DNA of 64,000 nt, taken from UBA6109 sp035366835. Lineage in GTDB: Bacteria > Desulfobacterota > Syntrophia > Syntrophales > UBA6109. The stretch spans positions 41,761 to 105,760 of the forward strand of contig DAOSIS010000012.1 in NCBI GenBank assembly GCA_035366835.1, read 5' to 3'. Of this stretch, positions 1-8,730 are shown piece after piece. Numbering within the stretch: position 1 is the stretch's first letter; every line of letters begins with the position of its first letter. Under the pieces are notes generated by a model. The model worked only from the letters and a program-made list of their open reading frames with translations, was not told where the DNA came from and made no database searches. Both the position numbers and the translations under genes were made by a program.

Positions 1-2
1 TG

Positions 3-1775
3 ATCAAGCGCCTCAAGCTTCCCGAGCGGCAAACGGTGCTGATCCCGGTCAACCTGGGAAGCGTCCTCTTCGGGAAGGACCCCGCGAACGACGTCGAACT
101 GACGCGCGAGGACCAGGTGTTCGTCTTCAGCCGCTGGTTTTTCAACGACAAGCCGGTCGTCTCGATCGAAGGGGAAATCCGCGGGGACTGCAACGCCGAG
201 CAGGGGGCGAGGCCGGAACGGACGCAGGTCGATGCCGCGGCCGTGGCGGCCGAGATCAAGGCCATGGAGGAGGAACTCCGGAAAGAGGGGGCCTATTCCA
301 TGGCCAACGCCCTGCGGGAAATCGGCGTCGGCATCCGGACCGAAGGCAGGGCCCCCGCCGACGCGCTGCGGATTCTGCGGGAGGACCTCATCCGCAGCGG
401 ACGTCCCGGGCCGGCGGAGCGCCTGCGGGACATCGAGAACAAGACCAAGGCCGCCTGCACGATCAGCCTCGCCGGAAACATGCGCGTGAAGGACGCGATC
501 CTTTCGGCCGGCGGCCTGACGAACGATTCCTACCTCGAAAAGGGCGAAATCGTCAGGACGAGCCGGCAGCGGGAATACAGGACCTTCTACTTCGACGTGG
601 CCCGCGCCATGGCGGACGACCCCGCGCACAACCTGGCGCTGGAGGACCAGGACCGGATCGTGATCCACTCGGTCTGGGAGCAGACCTACAAGAAGCAGGT
701 GTCGATCGACGGCGACGTGGCCAAGCCCGGAAGCTACCAGTACACCGACGGGATGACGGTGCGCGACCTGGTCTTCAAGGGCGGCAACATCCTGGAGTCG
801 GCCTACGTGGAGGAGGCGGAAATTTCCTCCATCGTGATCGAGAAAGGGCGGAAGACGTCGAAGACGGAGCGGCGCGTCATCAATCTGAGAAAGGCCCTGG
901 AGGGCGATCCGGCGGAGAACGTCGTCCTGTCTCCCTATGACCGCCTGTTCGTGAAGCGGATCCCCGAATGGGGCGCCATGAAGTTCGTGACGGTTTCGGG
1001 GGAACTCAGGTTCCCGGGCCGCTACGCGGTCCACAAGGGGGAAAAGCTTTCCTCGCTGATCGAGCGCGCTGGCGGCTACATGCCCGCCGCCTACCTCCGC
1101 GGCGCGGTATTCACGCGGCAGAGCGTGAGGGAACTGCAGCAGCAGGGGCTGGAGGAGATGACCCGGCGGCTCGAAAGGGAGCTCCTCGTCCAGGGGTCGT
1201 CGTCCGTCTCGACCGCGCTCTCCGCCGAGGAAATCAAGGCCAAGGAAGTCGAGATGGTCCAGAAGCAGAAGTTCGTCGAGACCCTCAAGGGGCTGAAGGC
1301 GCAGGGCAGGATGGCCATCCGCCTGGCGAACCTCCGCCTGCTGAAAGCAAGCGAGTACGATATCGAACTCGAGGACGGCGACCGGCTGCACATCCCGCAG
1401 AGGCAGAACGTCGTCAACGTCATGGGCGCCGTCATGGCCCAGGCCAGCTACGTCTATCTCGACCGCTTCACCTACAAGGACTACATCGGCATGGCCGGCG
1501 GGTACGCGCGCTACGCCGATGAGGACTCGACCTTCGTCCTCAAGGCGGACGGCAGCGCCCGGCGGCTCTCCCGGGGGTTCGTCAACTGGAACGACAGCCG
1601 GTCGCGGTGGGAGCTGGCGGCCTTCGGGGAAGAGGTCAAGGACATCGAGCCCGGGGACGTCATCGTCGTCCCCGAGGAATTCGGGCGCATCGCCTGGCTG
1701 CGCGAGATCCGCGACATCACGCAGATCATCATGAACACGGCCGTCGTGGCGGCGGTCATCCTGAAGCTGTACTAG
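3..1775 (+). CDS. SLBB-domain polysaccharide export protein (5' partial)
   Basis: The reading frame is open to the left edge, so the true start lies outside; at least 590 residues remain. Several SLBB-type (beta-grasp) segments are visible, numbered from base 3: ISLAGNMRVKDAILSAGG near 153, VSIDGDVAKPGSYQY near 234, VTVSGELRFPGRYAV near 329 and VNVMGAVMAQASYVY near 471. The last 20 residues form a hydrophobic segment. Proteins of the Wza/OPX type with repeated SLBB domains form or gate outer-membrane polysaccharide export channels. A GTG at 36 could be read as a start, but the coding signal continues upstream of it. A strong terminator follows directly, so this is the last gene of its operon. 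The export role is well supported by domains; the exported polymer is unknown. Confidence 0.85.
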   Translation: MKRLKLPERQTVLIPVNLGSVLFGKDPANDVELTREDQVFVFSRWFFNDKPVVSIEGEIRGDCNAEQGARPERTQVDAAAVAAEIKAMEEELRKEGAYSMANALREIGVGIRTEGRAPADALRILREDLIRSGRPGPAERLRDIENKTKAACTISLAGNMRVKDAILSAGGLTNDSYLEKGEIVRTSRQREYRTFYFDVARAMADDPAHNLALEDQDRIVIHSVWEQTYKKQVSIDGDVAKPGSYQYTDGMTVRDLVFKGGNILESAYVEEAEISSIVIEKGRKTSKTERRVINLRKALEGDPAENVVLSPYDRLFVKRIPEWGAMKFVTVSGELRFPGRYAVHKGEKLSSLIERAGGYMPAAYLRGAVFTRQSVRELQQQGLEEMTRRLERELLVQGSSSVSTALSAEEIKAKEVEMVQKQKFVETLKGLKAQGRMAIRLANLRLLKASEYDIELEDGDRLHIPQRQNVVNVMGAVMAQASYVYLDRFTYKDYIGMAGGYARYADEDSTFVLKADGSARRLSRGFVNWNDSRSRWELAAFGEEVKDIEPGDVIVVPEEFGRIAWLREIRDITQIIMNTAVVAAVILKLY

Positions 1776-1800
1776 CCCTTTCCGGGAGCGGCCGCCCGAA

Positions 1801-1831
1801 AAAGCCCTTCCGTTCCGGGAGGGCTTTTTTT
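1801..1831 (+). terminator. Rho-independent terminator after the SLBB gene
   Basis: A 12-bp stem (1801-1812 with 1816-1827, one T-G wobble) with a short TTC loop runs into a T tract at 1825-1831. It sits 26 bases after the stop codon. Confidence 0.85.
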
Positions 1832-2127
1832 ATGCCGTCGGGACCGCCCGCGGCGGGCGAAGGGCCCGCGGCCATCGGGGAATCCCCCGCGGCAATTCAT
1901 CCCCTCCCTTAAGGCATCGCGCCGATTCCCCCGCGGCCGGCAGAGCTTTTCGGAACAAAAGGTCAGACCTTTCGGCACCGCAAATCAGGACCGCCCCGAT
2001 GGTGAATGTCCCGTCAATTCTGTATTCGGGTAATAACGGCGTGGTGCCGTCATGACGGGCGATCGAGAACGCCCCCCTCTCTTCACGGACAGGGCAGGCG
2101 TTATAAGGATTCGAAGGAGGATCCATC
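1832..2127. other. Intergenic region before the Gly/Ala-rich gene
   Basis: No gene is supported here. It holds a small palindrome near 1960-1975 (AAAGGT-CAG-ACCTTT) and another near 2035-2050 (ACGGC-GTGGT-GCCGT). No convincing -35/-10 pair is seen. A clear ribosome binding site AAGGAGG lies just before the next start. Confidence 0.5.
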
Positions 2128-2487
2128 ATGGGCAGCAAGAAATTCAGGAGATACGCGGGAATTCTGACGGCGGTCCTTTTCCTGGCCGCGGCGGCGCCGT
2201 CCGGGTTTGCAGCTGAACCTGCGGCAGCCGGCGCCGGAGCGGGTGCCGGTTCAGGAGCCGGTTCAGGAGCCGGGGCCGGCGCCGGAGCGGGTGCCGGAGC
2301 GGGTGCCGGTGCAGGGGCCGGAGCGGCCGGTGCCGGAGCGGCCGGCGCGGCGGCCGGGACCGCCGCCGTCGCGGGCGTGGGCGTGGGCACGATCGGCATC
2401 GGCGCGGCCGTGGCTGCAGCCGCTGCAGCCGCCGTTTCCGCGGCGGGCGGAGGCGGGGGCGGTTCGACGACGACGGTGCACCATTGA
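2128..2487 (+). CDS. Gly/Ala-repeat secreted protein (GfcA/YjbE-like architecture)
   Basis: 119 residues. Start ATG follows AAGGAGGATCCATC. Residues 1-29 form a signal peptide ending in FAA-E. Residues about 30-75 are almost pure Gly-Ala repeats (AGAGAG, GSGAGSGAG), followed by a hydrophobic Ala/Val stretch (VGTIGIGAAVAAAAA) and a Gly-rich, Thr-tipped end (GGGGGGSTTTVHH). E. coli GfcA/YjbE, small secreted proteins of capsule operons, share this plan: signal peptide, Ala/Gly core, Gly run, Thr-rich tail. That resemblance plus the upstream SLBB export gene suggests a role in polysaccharide export or matrix. The DNA is a tandem array of GCCGGAGCGGGT-like units that may vary in length between strains. 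The exact function is unknown. Confidence 0.7.
   Translation: MGSKKFRRYAGILTAVLFLAAAAPSGFAAEPAAAGAGAGAGSGAGSGAGAGAGAGAGAGAGAGAGAAGAGAAGAAAGTAAVAGVGVGTIGIGAAVAAAAAAAVSAAGGGGGGSTTTVHH
2272..2355 (+). repeat. Short tandem repeat encoding Gly-Ala units
   Basis: Runs of a 6/12-base unit such as GCCGGAGCGGGT repeat many times inside the Gly/Ala-rich gene. Such arrays are prone to slippage, and units are multiples of three so length change would keep the frame. Confidence 0.7.
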
Positions 2488-2516
2488 ACCGGGAGCGGCC
2501 GGTGCGGGGGAAGGCC

Positions 2517-3032
2517 ATGATTTTCAGGACAGCCATCGCCATCCTTCTTCTTCTCGCCTGTGCGCAGGCGGTTCCCCAGGCGCGGGCCGCGGGTCCGCCG
2601 GACAGGGAGGTCGACGATGTCCTGACCTGCGCCGAATCGCTGTTCAAGGCGCAGGAGGCAAGGCGGTACGGGGAGATCTGGCAATTCCTGACGGTCAAGA
2701 CGAAGAAGTCGATCGTGGAGGCCGTATACGAGCGATCGAAGCGGGCCGGGGGCGAGATGGACAAGAAGGGCATCGCGTCCGATTTCGCGGCGGGCGGAAC
2801 GATCGCAAGGGCCTACTGGGACGGATATCTCCTCGTCTTCAAGCCGGGCATGGTGCTCGATGAGAGCCGGTGGACGATCGGCGGCATCAAGAAAGACAAG
2901 GCGGAGATTCTGATCCTCCACAGGAAATCGGAACGTCCCGCCGTCCTGCAGCTCTTCAGGGAAGACGGGATGTGGAAGGTCGGGCTCGACGAGACCTTCG
3001 GGGCGCGGGACCTCCTGGCGAATTTCCCATGA
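2517..3032 (+). CDS. Secreted protein of unknown function
   Basis: 171 residues from ATG 2517, preceded by GGGGGAAGG. An in-frame TTG at 2484 overlaps the previous stop but has no better binding site. Residues 1-25 are a signal peptide (MIFRTAIAILLLLACAQA...ARA). The mature part begins with a helix-rich segment (CAESLFKAQEARRYGEIWQFLT) and ends in a strand-rich half (WTIGGIKKDKAEILILHR, WKVGLDETFGARDLL). This layout recalls small NTF2/cystatin-like secreted domains, but I do not recognise a family. It lies 29 bases after the Gly/Ala-rich gene and is probably co-transcribed with it, so it may serve the same exopolysaccharide system. Confidence 0.7.
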   Translation: MIFRTAIAILLLLACAQAVPQARAAGPPDREVDDVLTCAESLFKAQEARRYGEIWQFLTVKTKKSIVEAVYERSKRAGGEMDKKGIASDFAAGGTIARAYWDGYLLVFKPGMVLDESRWTIGGIKKDKAEILILHRKSERPAVLQLFREDGMWKVGLDETFGARDLLANFP

Positions 3033-3200
3033 CGCCGGTGAGCCCCGCGGAGACGGAACGCGCAAACGGGCCCGGGAGGGCGGGGAAGGGGAGATGGGAG
3101 CGGCTGTCATCCATCGGGAGGGACGGAAACAGTGTTTTTGAACCGATGAATCAGCCTCCGCCCGATAGTCTTCACCGGGCATGTACTGTTACAGAATAGC

Positions 3201-3236
3201 CGACGCCGCGGGCCCGCGGCCGGGAACGCGGCGTCG
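3201..3236. other. GC-rich inverted repeat in the oxidase leader
   Basis: A 10-bp perfect stem (CGACGCCGCG at 3201-3210 with CGCGGCGTCG at 3227-3236) lies 95 bases before the oxidase start, with no T tract after it. It could be a 5' leader structure or part of a terminator for the previous gene. No known riboswitch consensus was recognised in 3033-3330. Confidence 0.4.
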
Positions 3237-3330
3237 CGAAGGCGGAAAAAGCAAAGGGAATCGTATTGTTTTGGAAGGCAATTCTGCAGAAGCATCGACC
3301 AGAAGATTCAATCATGAAGGAGGACGAGAG

Positions 3331-6300
3331 ATGAAAGGCCGGAAATTATTGACGTTCATCTGCCTGTTGTGGGCGGCGGCGCTGCTCCCCTGGGGGGGCG
3401 GCGTTGCGGAGGCGGTGCCGGGGCCCGGCGAGACGCCGGATTACTTCGGCACGACTCCCAACTGGGCCTATAGCCCGCTGCTGACGAAGTTCAAGGACAC
3501 CTTGCCGGGTCTGTGGAATCCGGCGGACGGCCCGGCGCCGGCGAAGTCGATCCCGCTCGCCGTGCCGGACAAGCTCACCTATCCCGGGTCCGATTACTAC
3601 GAGATCGAGCTGCAGGAATACAGCGAGGTCATGCATTCGGAAATGGGACCGACCCGCCTCCGCGGATACGTGCAGGTCAACAACGGCACGAACGCGGGGG
3701 GCACCGCCAACACCGTTACCCCGGCGGGGATCCGCTATCTGGGCCCCGTGATCGTGGCTGCGAAGGACCGGCCGGTGCGGATCAAGTTCATCAACAAGCT
3801 GCCCGCGAACGCCGCCGGCAAGCTCTTCCTCCCGGTCGACACGACCATCATGGGGGCGGGCCCGGGTCCCGATGCAGCGCGTACGCAGCCGGACAACGTC
3901 ATCTGCCAGAGCAAACCCAACGAGCCGACGCCTTCGCTGTGCTACACGGAAAACCGCGCCGACCTCCATCTCCACGGCGGCAGGACCCCCTGGATCAGCG
4001 ACGGCACGCCCCACCAGTGGATCACGCCGGCCCTCGATTCGACGCCCCTCAAGACGGGCGCGAGCGTCGTGAATGTCCCGGACATGTGGTTCGATTCCAC
4101 GAACAACTACGCGGCGATCCCGTCCTGTGCAGGCCTCCTGAGCTGCTCGGTGCCGGGCGCGACGAACGATCCCGGTCCCGGGGCGCAGACCTACTACTAC
4201 ACCAACCAGCAGAGCGCGAGGCTCCTCTTCTACCACGACCATGCCTGGGGCATCACGCGGCTCAACGTCTATGCGGGCATGGCGGCTGGATACCTGATCA
4301 CCGACGCGAAGGAGGAGGCCCTCATCAATGCGGGGACCATCCCCGGCAGCGCCATGCCGCCGATCTACCGCTACGGCATCCCCCTGGTCATCCAGGACAA
4401 GACCTTTGTCGACGCGGCGACGATCATCGGCGCGACCGGCACCGATCCCACGTGGAACTGGGGAACGGGACCGAGGAACGCCACGACCGGCCAGATCACC
4501 GCGGCGGTGACGGGCGATCTCTGGTGGCCCCACGTCTACATGCCGGCCCAGAATCCCTACAACCCCGACTTCAGCGGCGTGAATCCCATGGGCCGCTGGG
4601 TCTACGGCCCCTGGTTCTGGCCGCCGACGCCAGTGTGCGGATCAGCTCCAGACGCGATCAAACCTTTCTGTATCGAGTACGGCGTGGTGCCGAACCCCCT
4701 GTACGGGACGGATCCGGCGCAGCCCCCGGAGATGCCCGGAACGCCGAACCCATCCTGGGGCGCCGAGGCGTTCCTGGATACGCCGGTCGTCAACGGTGTC
4801 GCCTATCCGACCGTCACCGTGCAGCCTCAGCAGTACCGCTTCCGGATCCTGAACGCCGCCCATGACCGCTTCTTCAACCTCCAGCTCTACCGGGCGGTCA
4901 ACAAGGCGGGCTACACGAACCCCACCGTCGCCCCGTACAACTTCACGGGGACGCCCGCGGACCTGACGGAAGTCGCCATGGTGCCGGCGGCGCCGACGGC
5001 CGGATTCCCGGCGATGTGGCCGCAGGACGGGCGAGAAGGCGGTGCGCCCGATCCCTCCACGCGGGGTCCGGCGATCATCCAGATCGGTAACGAAGGCGGT
5101 TTCCTGCCGAAGCCGGTGCTGCTGCCGAACCAGCCCGTCAACTGGAACGTCGATCCGACGCTCTTCACGGCGGGAATCGTCCTGCAGCAGAACGAGGGCG
5201 GCGGCACGCTTTTCCTGGGGCCGGCGGAGAGGGCCGACGTCATCATCGACTTCTCGAAGTTCGCAGGCCACACCCTGATCCTCTATAACGACGCCCCGGC
5301 GCCCTGGCCGGCCCTCGACCCGCACTACGACTACTATACGGGCGCTCCGGACCGCCGCGCGGAAATGGGCGGCGCCTACTCGACGCTGCCGGGACAGGGG
5401 CCCAACACGCGGACGATCATGCAGATCGTCGTTGCGGCCGGTGCGGATTCTTCCGCGCCTGTCGACGACTACAACCCGGCGACCCTGACCGGCCTGCAGA
5501 CGGCGTTCGCCGGCCCGGCGGGCGTATTTGCGACGGGTCAGGACCCGATCGTCGTGGGTCAGCAGGCGTACGATTCCGCCTACGGGAAGACCTTCCCGGG
5601 GACTTGGCCCGAATGGGGCATCTCGAGAATCTCTGACAACTCCATCCAGTTCAGGACCGTTGCGGGCGAGCTGAAGACTGTTGGAATGCAGCCCAAGGCC
5701 ATCCAGGACGAGATGGGCGAAGTCTTCGACGACTTCGGACGGATGAGCGCCAAGCTGGGGCTCGAGGTGCCGTTCACCAACGCCGGCAACAACAACTTCA
5801 ACCTCCAGAACTTCGTCGACCCCTCGACGGAAATCGTCCATCCGGGCGAGATCCAGATTTGGAAGATCACGCACAACGGCGTGGACACGCATCCCATCCA
5901 CTTCCATCTGTTCGATGTGCAGGTCCTCAACCGCGTCGGCTGGGACGGCTTCATCTACCTGCCCGACGACAACGAGCTGGGCTGGAAGGAAACGGTCCGC
6001 GTCAGCCCGCTGGAGGATACGATCGTCGCCCTGAGGCCGATCCTCCCGCAGGTCCCCTTCCCGCTGCCGCACAGCGTCCGGCCGCTGAACCCGGCGATGC
6101 CTTTGGGTTCCACGCTGGGGTTCTCCCAGATCGATCCCGAGACGGGCGCCGACCTGATTCCTCTCAGAACGAATGTCATGGCCAATTTCGGTCATGAGTA
6201 CGTGTGGCACTGCCATATCCTCAGCCACGAGGAAAACGACATGATGCGGCCGGTGGTCTTGAATGCGGACAGTCTCCTCTATACGGTCAATGCCGGCGAC

Positions 6301-7008
6301 GGCGTCTGGCAGTGGAGCCTGGGCAACTGGAGCCAGTTGACGACGAACGTTCCCCAGACGATCACGCCCCAGGGCAAGGTCCTGTACGGGACATTCACGG
6401 GGACGGGCGTCTGGAAACTGGAAGGCGGGACCTGGACGCAGATTGCGCCCAACAACCCGGAGGCCCTGGCGGCCACGGATTCGGCCCTCTACGGCGATTT
6501 CGGGACCGGCGGCGTCTGGAAGTGGGACGGTCTGACCTGGAGCCAGATCACACCCAACAATCCGGAAGGCATGGCGGCCTCGGGCTCGACCCTCTACGGC
6601 GATTTCGGGACCGGCGGCATCTGGAAGTGGGACGGCGCGGCCTGGAGCTTCGTGACGGCCAGCAATCCGGAAGGCATGGCGGCCTCGGGCACGATGCTCT
6701 ATGGCGACTTCGGGACCGGCGGCCTCTGGGCATGGGACGGCACGACCTGGACCCAGGCAACGCCCAACAATGCCGTGCGCATGGCGGCCGCAGGCCGGCT
6801 CTTGTACGCGGTTTTCGGAGCGGACGGCGTCTGGAAATGGGACGGCACGACCTGGACCAATATCAACCCCAACAGCGCGGAAATCATGGCGGCTGCGGGG
6901 CTGATCTTCTACGGCGACTTCGGGACGGCCGGCATCTGGAGGTATGACGGAACGAACTGGAGCCAGCTCACGACGACCGACCCGGCGATGATGGCGTCGG
7001 CCTTCTGA
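3331..7008 (+). CDS. Multicopper oxidase with C-terminal seven-repeat WDG domain
   Basis: 1225 residues from ATG 3331, preceded by AAGGAGGACGAGAG; residues 1-28 are a signal peptide (MKGRKLLTFICLLWAAALLP...AEA). All four copper-ligand motifs are present: HLHGGRTPW near 212, FYHDHAWGITRLNVYAG near 300, HPIHFHLFDVQVLNR near 854 and WHCHILSHEENDMMRP near 959. These match CotA/bilirubin-oxidase-type laccases, but the oxidase part is far longer (about 980 residues against about 510 for CotA). That size recalls the outer-membrane OmpB-type oxidases of Geobacter. Residues 983-1225 are seven near-identical 35-residue repeats (LYGDFGTGG-WKWDGT-W), a number that suits a seven-bladed propeller. Oxidation of a metal or phenol at the cell surface is likely; the substrate is unknown. 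A hairpin follows the gene. Confidence 0.92.
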   Translation: MKGRKLLTFICLLWAAALLPWGGGVAEAVPGPGETPDYFGTTPNWAYSPLLTKFKDTLPGLWNPADGPAPAKSIPLAVPDKLTYPGSDYYEIELQEYSEVMHSEMGPTRLRGYVQVNNGTNAGGTANTVTPAGIRYLGPVIVAAKDRPVRIKFINKLPANAAGKLFLPVDTTIMGAGPGPDAARTQPDNVICQSKPNEPTPSLCYTENRADLHLHGGRTPWISDGTPHQWITPALDSTPLKTGASVVNVPDMWFDSTNNYAAIPSCAGLLSCSVPGATNDPGPGAQTYYYTNQQSARLLFYHDHAWGITRLNVYAGMAAGYLITDAKEEALINAGTIPGSAMPPIYRYGIPLVIQDKTFVDAATIIGATGTDPTWNWGTGPRNATTGQITAAVTGDLWWPHVYMPAQNPYNPDFSGVNPMGRWVYGPWFWPPTPVCGSAPDAIKPFCIEYGVVPNPLYGTDPAQPPEMPGTPNPSWGAEAFLDTPVVNGVAYPTVTVQPQQYRFRILNAAHDRFFNLQLYRAVNKAGYTNPTVAPYNFTGTPADLTEVAMVPAAPTAGFPAMWPQDGREGGAPDPSTRGPAIIQIGNEGGFLPKPVLLPNQPVNWNVDPTLFTAGIVLQQNEGGGTLFLGPAERADVIIDFSKFAGHTLILYNDAPAPWPALDPHYDYYTGAPDRRAEMGGAYSTLPGQGPNTRTIMQIVVAAGADSSAPVDDYNPATLTGLQTAFAGPAGVFATGQDPIVVGQQAYDSAYGKTFPGTWPEWGISRISDNSIQFRTVAGELKTVGMQPKAIQDEMGEVFDDFGRMSAKLGLEVPFTNAGNNNFNLQNFVDPSTEIVHPGEIQIWKITHNGVDTHPIHFHLFDVQVLNRVGWDGFIYLPDDNELGWKETVRVSPLEDTIVALRPILPQVPFPLPHSVRPLNPAMPLGSTLGFSQIDPETGADLIPLRTNVMANFGHEYVWHCHILSHEENDMMRPVVLNADSLLYTVNAGDGVWQWSLGNWSQLTTNVPQTITPQGKVLYGTFTGTGVWKLEGGTWTQIAPNNPEALAATDSALYGDFGTGGVWKWDGLTWSQITPNNPEGMAASGSTLYGDFGTGGIWKWDGAAWSFVTASNPEGMAASGTMLYGDFGTGGLWAWDGTTWTQATPNNAVRMAAAGRLLYAVFGADGVWKWDGTTWTNINPNSAEIMAAAGLIFYGDFGTAGIWRYDGTNWSQLTTTDPAMMASAF
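6277..7005 (+). repeat. Seven tandem 105-bp (35-aa) WDG repeats
   Basis: Seven in-frame repeats, six of 35 residues and a last one of 33, with core LYGDFGTGGxWKWDGxxWxQ and a linker NNPEGMAASG. Repeats 3 to 5 are nearly identical in DNA, which suggests recent duplication. The same family makes up most of the protein at 41956-43449. Confidence 0.9.
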
Positions 7009-7078
7009 GTCAGGGGGGACCCCGACGGGCAGCATCGTAAGGCGCGTAACGAATGAACAGAGGATTGAACCTTTTGAC

Positions 7079-7109
7079 CCGGGGAGGGAGCGATCCCTCC
7101 CCGGCTTTT
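7079..7109 (+). terminator. Hairpin with short T tract after the oxidase gene
   Basis: A perfect 11-bp stem (CCGGGGAGGGA at 7079-7089 with TCCCTCCCCGG at 7094-7104) and GCGA loop is followed by CTTTT. It ends 20 bases before the FKBP start and probably terminates or attenuates the oxidase transcript. Confidence 0.7.
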
Positions 7110-7129
7110 CCGGGTTTCGGCAAGGAGAG

Positions 7130-7834
7130 ATGATGACAGCGAAGATGACGGGGGCATGGATGGCGGTCCTGGCGGCGGTGATGTTCTGCGTTCCGGCTGG
7201 GGCCGCGGAAAAGGCGTCCCTCGAAACGCAGCAGGACAGGATCAGCTACGGCATCGGCGTCGGCGTCGCACGGAACCTCAAGTCGCAGGAAATCCAGGTC
7301 GATCTGGACGCCGTGATGCAGGGGATGAAGGACACGCTTTCGGGCCGGAAGCTCCTCATGACGGAGACGGACCTCCAGAAAACCATGACGGATTTTCAGG
7401 CGGGACTGACGCAGAAACAGCTCCAGGCGAGGCAGCTGGAAGCGGAGAAGAACAAGAAGGAAGGGGAGGCCTATCTCGCCGCCAATGCCGCCAAGGAAGG
7501 CGTCGTCACCCTTCCGAGCGGTTTGCAGTACAGGATCATCAAGGCGGGCGAAGGGCGCACGCCCACGGACAAGGACCAGGTGGAGTGCCACTACCGGGGC
7601 TATCTGATCGACGGGACCGAATTCGACAGTTCGTACCAGAGGGGAACACCGGCGACCTTCAAGGTGAACGGCGTCATCCCCGGCTGGACCGAGGCGCTGA
7701 AGCTCATGCCCGCGGGATCCAAGTGGCGGCTCTTCATCCCCCCGCAGCTGGCCTACGGGGCGGCCGGCGCGGGCCGGACGATCGGTCCCAATGCAACGCT
7801 GGTCTTCGAGGTGCAGCTTCTGGCCGTCAAGTGA
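7130..7834 (+). CDS. Mip-like FKBP-type peptidyl-prolyl isomerase
   Basis: 234 residues; two adjacent ATGs (7130, 7133) follow CAAGGAGAG. Residues 1-23 are a signal peptide ending GAA. Residues about 25-125 match the helical FKBP_N dimerisation domain (DRISYGIGVGVARNLKSQ, then a long charged helix rich in K, E and Q). Residues 130-234 are the FKBP catalytic domain, with VECHYRGYLIDGTEFDSS, GVIPGWTEALKLMPAG and IPPQLAYG motifs. Such periplasmic or surface isomerases speed cis-trans proline isomerisation in exported proteins. Its position right after the oxidase suggests, by inference, that it helps fold that protein or T2SS substrates. Confidence 0.93.
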   Translation: MMTAKMTGAWMAVLAAVMFCVPAGAAEKASLETQQDRISYGIGVGVARNLKSQEIQVDLDAVMQGMKDTLSGRKLLMTETDLQKTMTDFQAGLTQKQLQARQLEAEKNKKEGEAYLAANAAKEGVVTLPSGLQYRIIKAGEGRTPTDKDQVECHYRGYLIDGTEFDSSYQRGTPATFKVNGVIPGWTEALKLMPAGSKWRLFIPPQLAYGAAGAGRTIGPNATLVFEVQLLAVK

Positions 7835-7896
7835 TCGCCGCCCTTGGCAGCGGATTCGTGAAACCGGGACAGGACGGGAAAGGAGGACCGTGGGGA

Positions 7897-8583
7897 ATGC
7901 CCGCGCGCATGATCAAGCCTCTGCCGCTGCCGCCGATCGCGGCATTTTTCGCCATCCTGATCCTGCCGTTTCTGTTTCCGCTGCTGACGACGGCGGATGT
8001 CTACAAGTACGTCGATCAGAACGACGTGATCCACCTGACCAATGTGCCGCCCGCGGGATCGCATTTCAAGATCCTCATCCGGGAGGGACCGCCCGCGCTC
8101 GAGCCGGAAAACGGCCCCCCTGCGCACTACGACGCCCTGATCGCCCGGACGGCCGGGAAGTACGGCGTCGACCGGGCGCTGGTGAAGGCCGTCATCAAGG
8201 CCGAATCCAACTTCGACTCCAAGGCGGTTTCGAAGAGGGGCGCCAAGGGGCTCATGCAGCTGATGCCGAAGACGGCCGAGAAGCTCGGGGTCGGAGACTG
8301 TTTCCACCCCGGTGACAACATCGAAGGCGGCATCCGCCACCTCGCCTACCTGCTCGGCCTCTATCAAGACAACATTCCGCTGGTCCTGGCCGCCTACAAC
8401 GCCGGCGAGGCCGCCGTGGCAAGGCATGGCGGCATACCGCCGTACCTGGAGACCCGCACCTACATCAGCTCCGTCCTGGACCACTACGGCCGGTACCGGG
8501 AGGAGGCAGAATTCGCCGCGGCCGCGGCGAACATGCCGCGCCCGCCGAAAGGCGGACGGTCTTCCTCCGCGCGCGTCAATTGA
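7897..8583 (+). CDS. Lytic transglycosylase (SLT family) with DUF4124-like N-terminus
   Basis: 228 residues from ATG 7897, placed 9 bases after AAAGGAGGA; a second ATG at 7909 is a weaker choice. A signal/anchor segment (residues about 5-30) precedes a DUF4124-like stretch (DVYKYVDQNDVIHLTNVPP). The SLT domain spans about 85-210, with catalytic Glu103 in KAESNFD, GLMQLMPKTAE, and LAAYNAGEAAV. It cuts peptidoglycan glycan strands in the periplasm with anhydro-muropeptide release. It lies between the FKBP gene and gspI, so it may open the wall for the secretion machine (inference). Confidence 0.93.
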   Translation: MPARMIKPLPLPPIAAFFAILILPFLFPLLTTADVYKYVDQNDVIHLTNVPPAGSHFKILIREGPPALEPENGPPAHYDALIARTAGKYGVDRALVKAVIKAESNFDSKAVSKRGAKGLMQLMPKTAEKLGVGDCFHPGDNIEGGIRHLAYLLGLYQDNIPLVLAAYNAGEAAVARHGGIPPYLETRTYISSVLDHYGRYREEAEFAAAAANMPRPPKGGRSSSARVN

Positions 8584-8730
8584 CGGTCTCCGCGATGTTC
8601 CGCTGCCGCCTTCCATGATCCATACCCTGAGCGCCGGGTAAGAGATTTGTCCCCCCGGATCGCGTTTTGCCCCGATGGAAAACGGGCCGGCAACGTGTCA
8701 GCATCTTACCGTGCAAGGAGGCGCGGAGAC

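Noticed and set aside
2028..2037. GGGTAATAAC shared upstream of the Gly/Ala gene and the WDG gene (41926-41935)
   Set aside because: Ten bases only, at different distances from the starts (about 100 and 30); chance is likely.
1830..3182. Long minus-strand frame with a Pro/Ala repeat
   Set aside because: It is the reverse of the Gly/Ala repeat gene and its neighbour; the plus strand has better starts and signal peptides.
4642..7035. A 797-codon minus-strand reading frame opposite the oxidase
   Set aside because: It mirrors the real gene; its Arg/Pro-rich product is a GC-codon artefact and the plus strand has clear copper motifs.
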